A stretch of 64,000 bases of DNA from Moorena sp. SIOASIH (lineage in GTDB: Bacteria; Cyanobacteriota; Cyanobacteriia; Cyanobacteriales; Coleofasciculaceae): the NCBI RefSeq assembly GCF_010671925.1, contig NZ_JAAHIH010000001.1:1307053-1371052 (forward strand), read 5' to 3'. Position 1 is the stretch's first letter. Each line of letters starts with the position of its first letter. A model generated the notes under the pieces. The model did no database searches. It worked only from the letters and a program-made list of their open reading frames with translations, and was not told the origin of the DNA. Positions 63,646-64,000 of the stretch are shown piece by piece. The position numbers were made by a program, and so were the translations under genes.

Positions 63646-64000
63646 CTTTACGCGATAAAGCTTTGATTAGTATTTTTAGGGAGCAGGGACTTCGGAGCAG
63701 GTAACAGGAAATAGGGAATAGCGATGCAGCTTCGGAACAGGGGAGGCAGTGCGGTCAAAGGAGGCCACCCCATGAGCAACTGCCGTGGTTTCCCCCACTC
63801 GCGCTTTGCATCAAGACGGGAACAGGGAAAAAATTCTGTGTACCTCAGGTGCGACCCGAACGCGCCCCGCGTCGGCTTTGCCGAAAGGCGCGACCTGTGA
63901 ATATTATTTATACGGCTATTTTTTTTTGCTTTCAATTTAATCCAATCGACAAGCTATCGAGATTTTTTTTTGGAAAGACTTAGGGAAAGTTAACTCTTCT
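63646..64000. other. Repeat-rich intergenic end of the window
   Basis: Contains GGAGCAGG heptamers (63680-63745), AGGTGCGACCCGAACGCGCC and CGAAAGGCGCGACCTGTG, a hairpin-forming relative of the 12713/47060 element, and A/T homopolymer runs. No gene is supported. Confidence 0.55.

Noticed and set aside
63495..63704. 69-codon ORF at the window end
   Set aside because: It runs through two copies of an 85-bp repeat and into GGGAGCAGG simple repeat; composition is not protein-like.

Overview
The window is chromosomal DNA from a filamentous cyanobacterium with a large, repeat-rich genome, most like Moorena (Moorea)/Lyngbya-type organisms. The evidence is the frequent GCGATCGC (HIP1) octamers, cyanobacterial protein families (HetZ/PatU-like pair, DUF3082, PEP-CTERM lipase, RemA), many short tandem repeats between genes and many copies of a dispersed ACGCTACGCGAACGC-type element. 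The genus is an inference; there is no rRNA here to confirm it.

Layout. 0-2.8 kb: the 5' part of asnS, an Ala/Lys-rich small protein and a TPR protein. 2.8-9.9 kb: a repeat island holding 87-bp tandem repeats with paired AGCGCT palindromes, a 68-aa gene with a structured leader, 2.6 kb of interspersed hairpin repeats, a beta-helix protein made of 46-aa repeats, and a small HTH protein behind a second AGCGCT array. 9.9-12.3 kb: rsmE and tldD. 12.7-17.7 kb: accessory DNA with an N-terminally interrupted tnpB, decayed nuclease genes and an orphan DndD-like ATPase with a small partner. 18-25.3 kb: a PEP-CTERM lipase, an ATP-grasp ligase with a candidate graspetide precursor, an AEC transporter and a transglutaminase-fold membrane protein that has lost catalytic residues. 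25.7-33.2 kb: hetZ/patU-like pair, SLH-GHL10 glycosidase-like protein, and tandem Rpn-type nucleases. 33.7-35.4 kb: a dynamin-like GTPase. 36.7-43.7 kb: the MoxR-DUF58-DUF4129-DUF4350-SpoIIM-RDD membrane cluster. 43.9-50.4 kb: remA-gmk, pabB, a second dynamin-like GTPase, a pentapeptide-repeat protein and tRNA-Cys. 50.5-54.4 kb: a beta-CASP RNase-like protein and a frameshifted tnpB. 55-63.2 kb: an EamA transporter, a broken nucleotidyltransferase and a leftward group of aminotransferase, dehydrogenase, HAD phosphatase, second dehydrogenase and glucokinase-like kinase.

Two loci look most like undescribed systems. (1) At 19.8-21.7 kb a MvdC/MvdD-like ATP-grasp ligase lies downstream of an ORF with five exact 11-residue repeats carrying TTxxxxEE-type motifs. 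This is the hallmark of plesiocin-type omega-ester peptides (graspetides). (2) At 57.5-63.2 kb a class III aminotransferase, zinc-type dehydrogenase and hexitol-phosphatase-like HAD are almost fused (4-nt overlap and 11-nt gap). This is the same three-activity logic (transaminate, dephosphorylate, oxidise) used for 1-deoxynojirimycin-type azasugars. A second dehydrogenase lacking its catalytic His and a glucokinase homologue with an altered sugar-binding motif follow.

The DNA is visibly decaying and being remodelled. There are two broken tnpB genes, remnants of Uma2, PD-(D/E)XK and MNT-type genes, a 41-bp scrap of the dehydrogenase gene 6 kb away, and dispersed repeat elements that have become coding sequence at gene ends.
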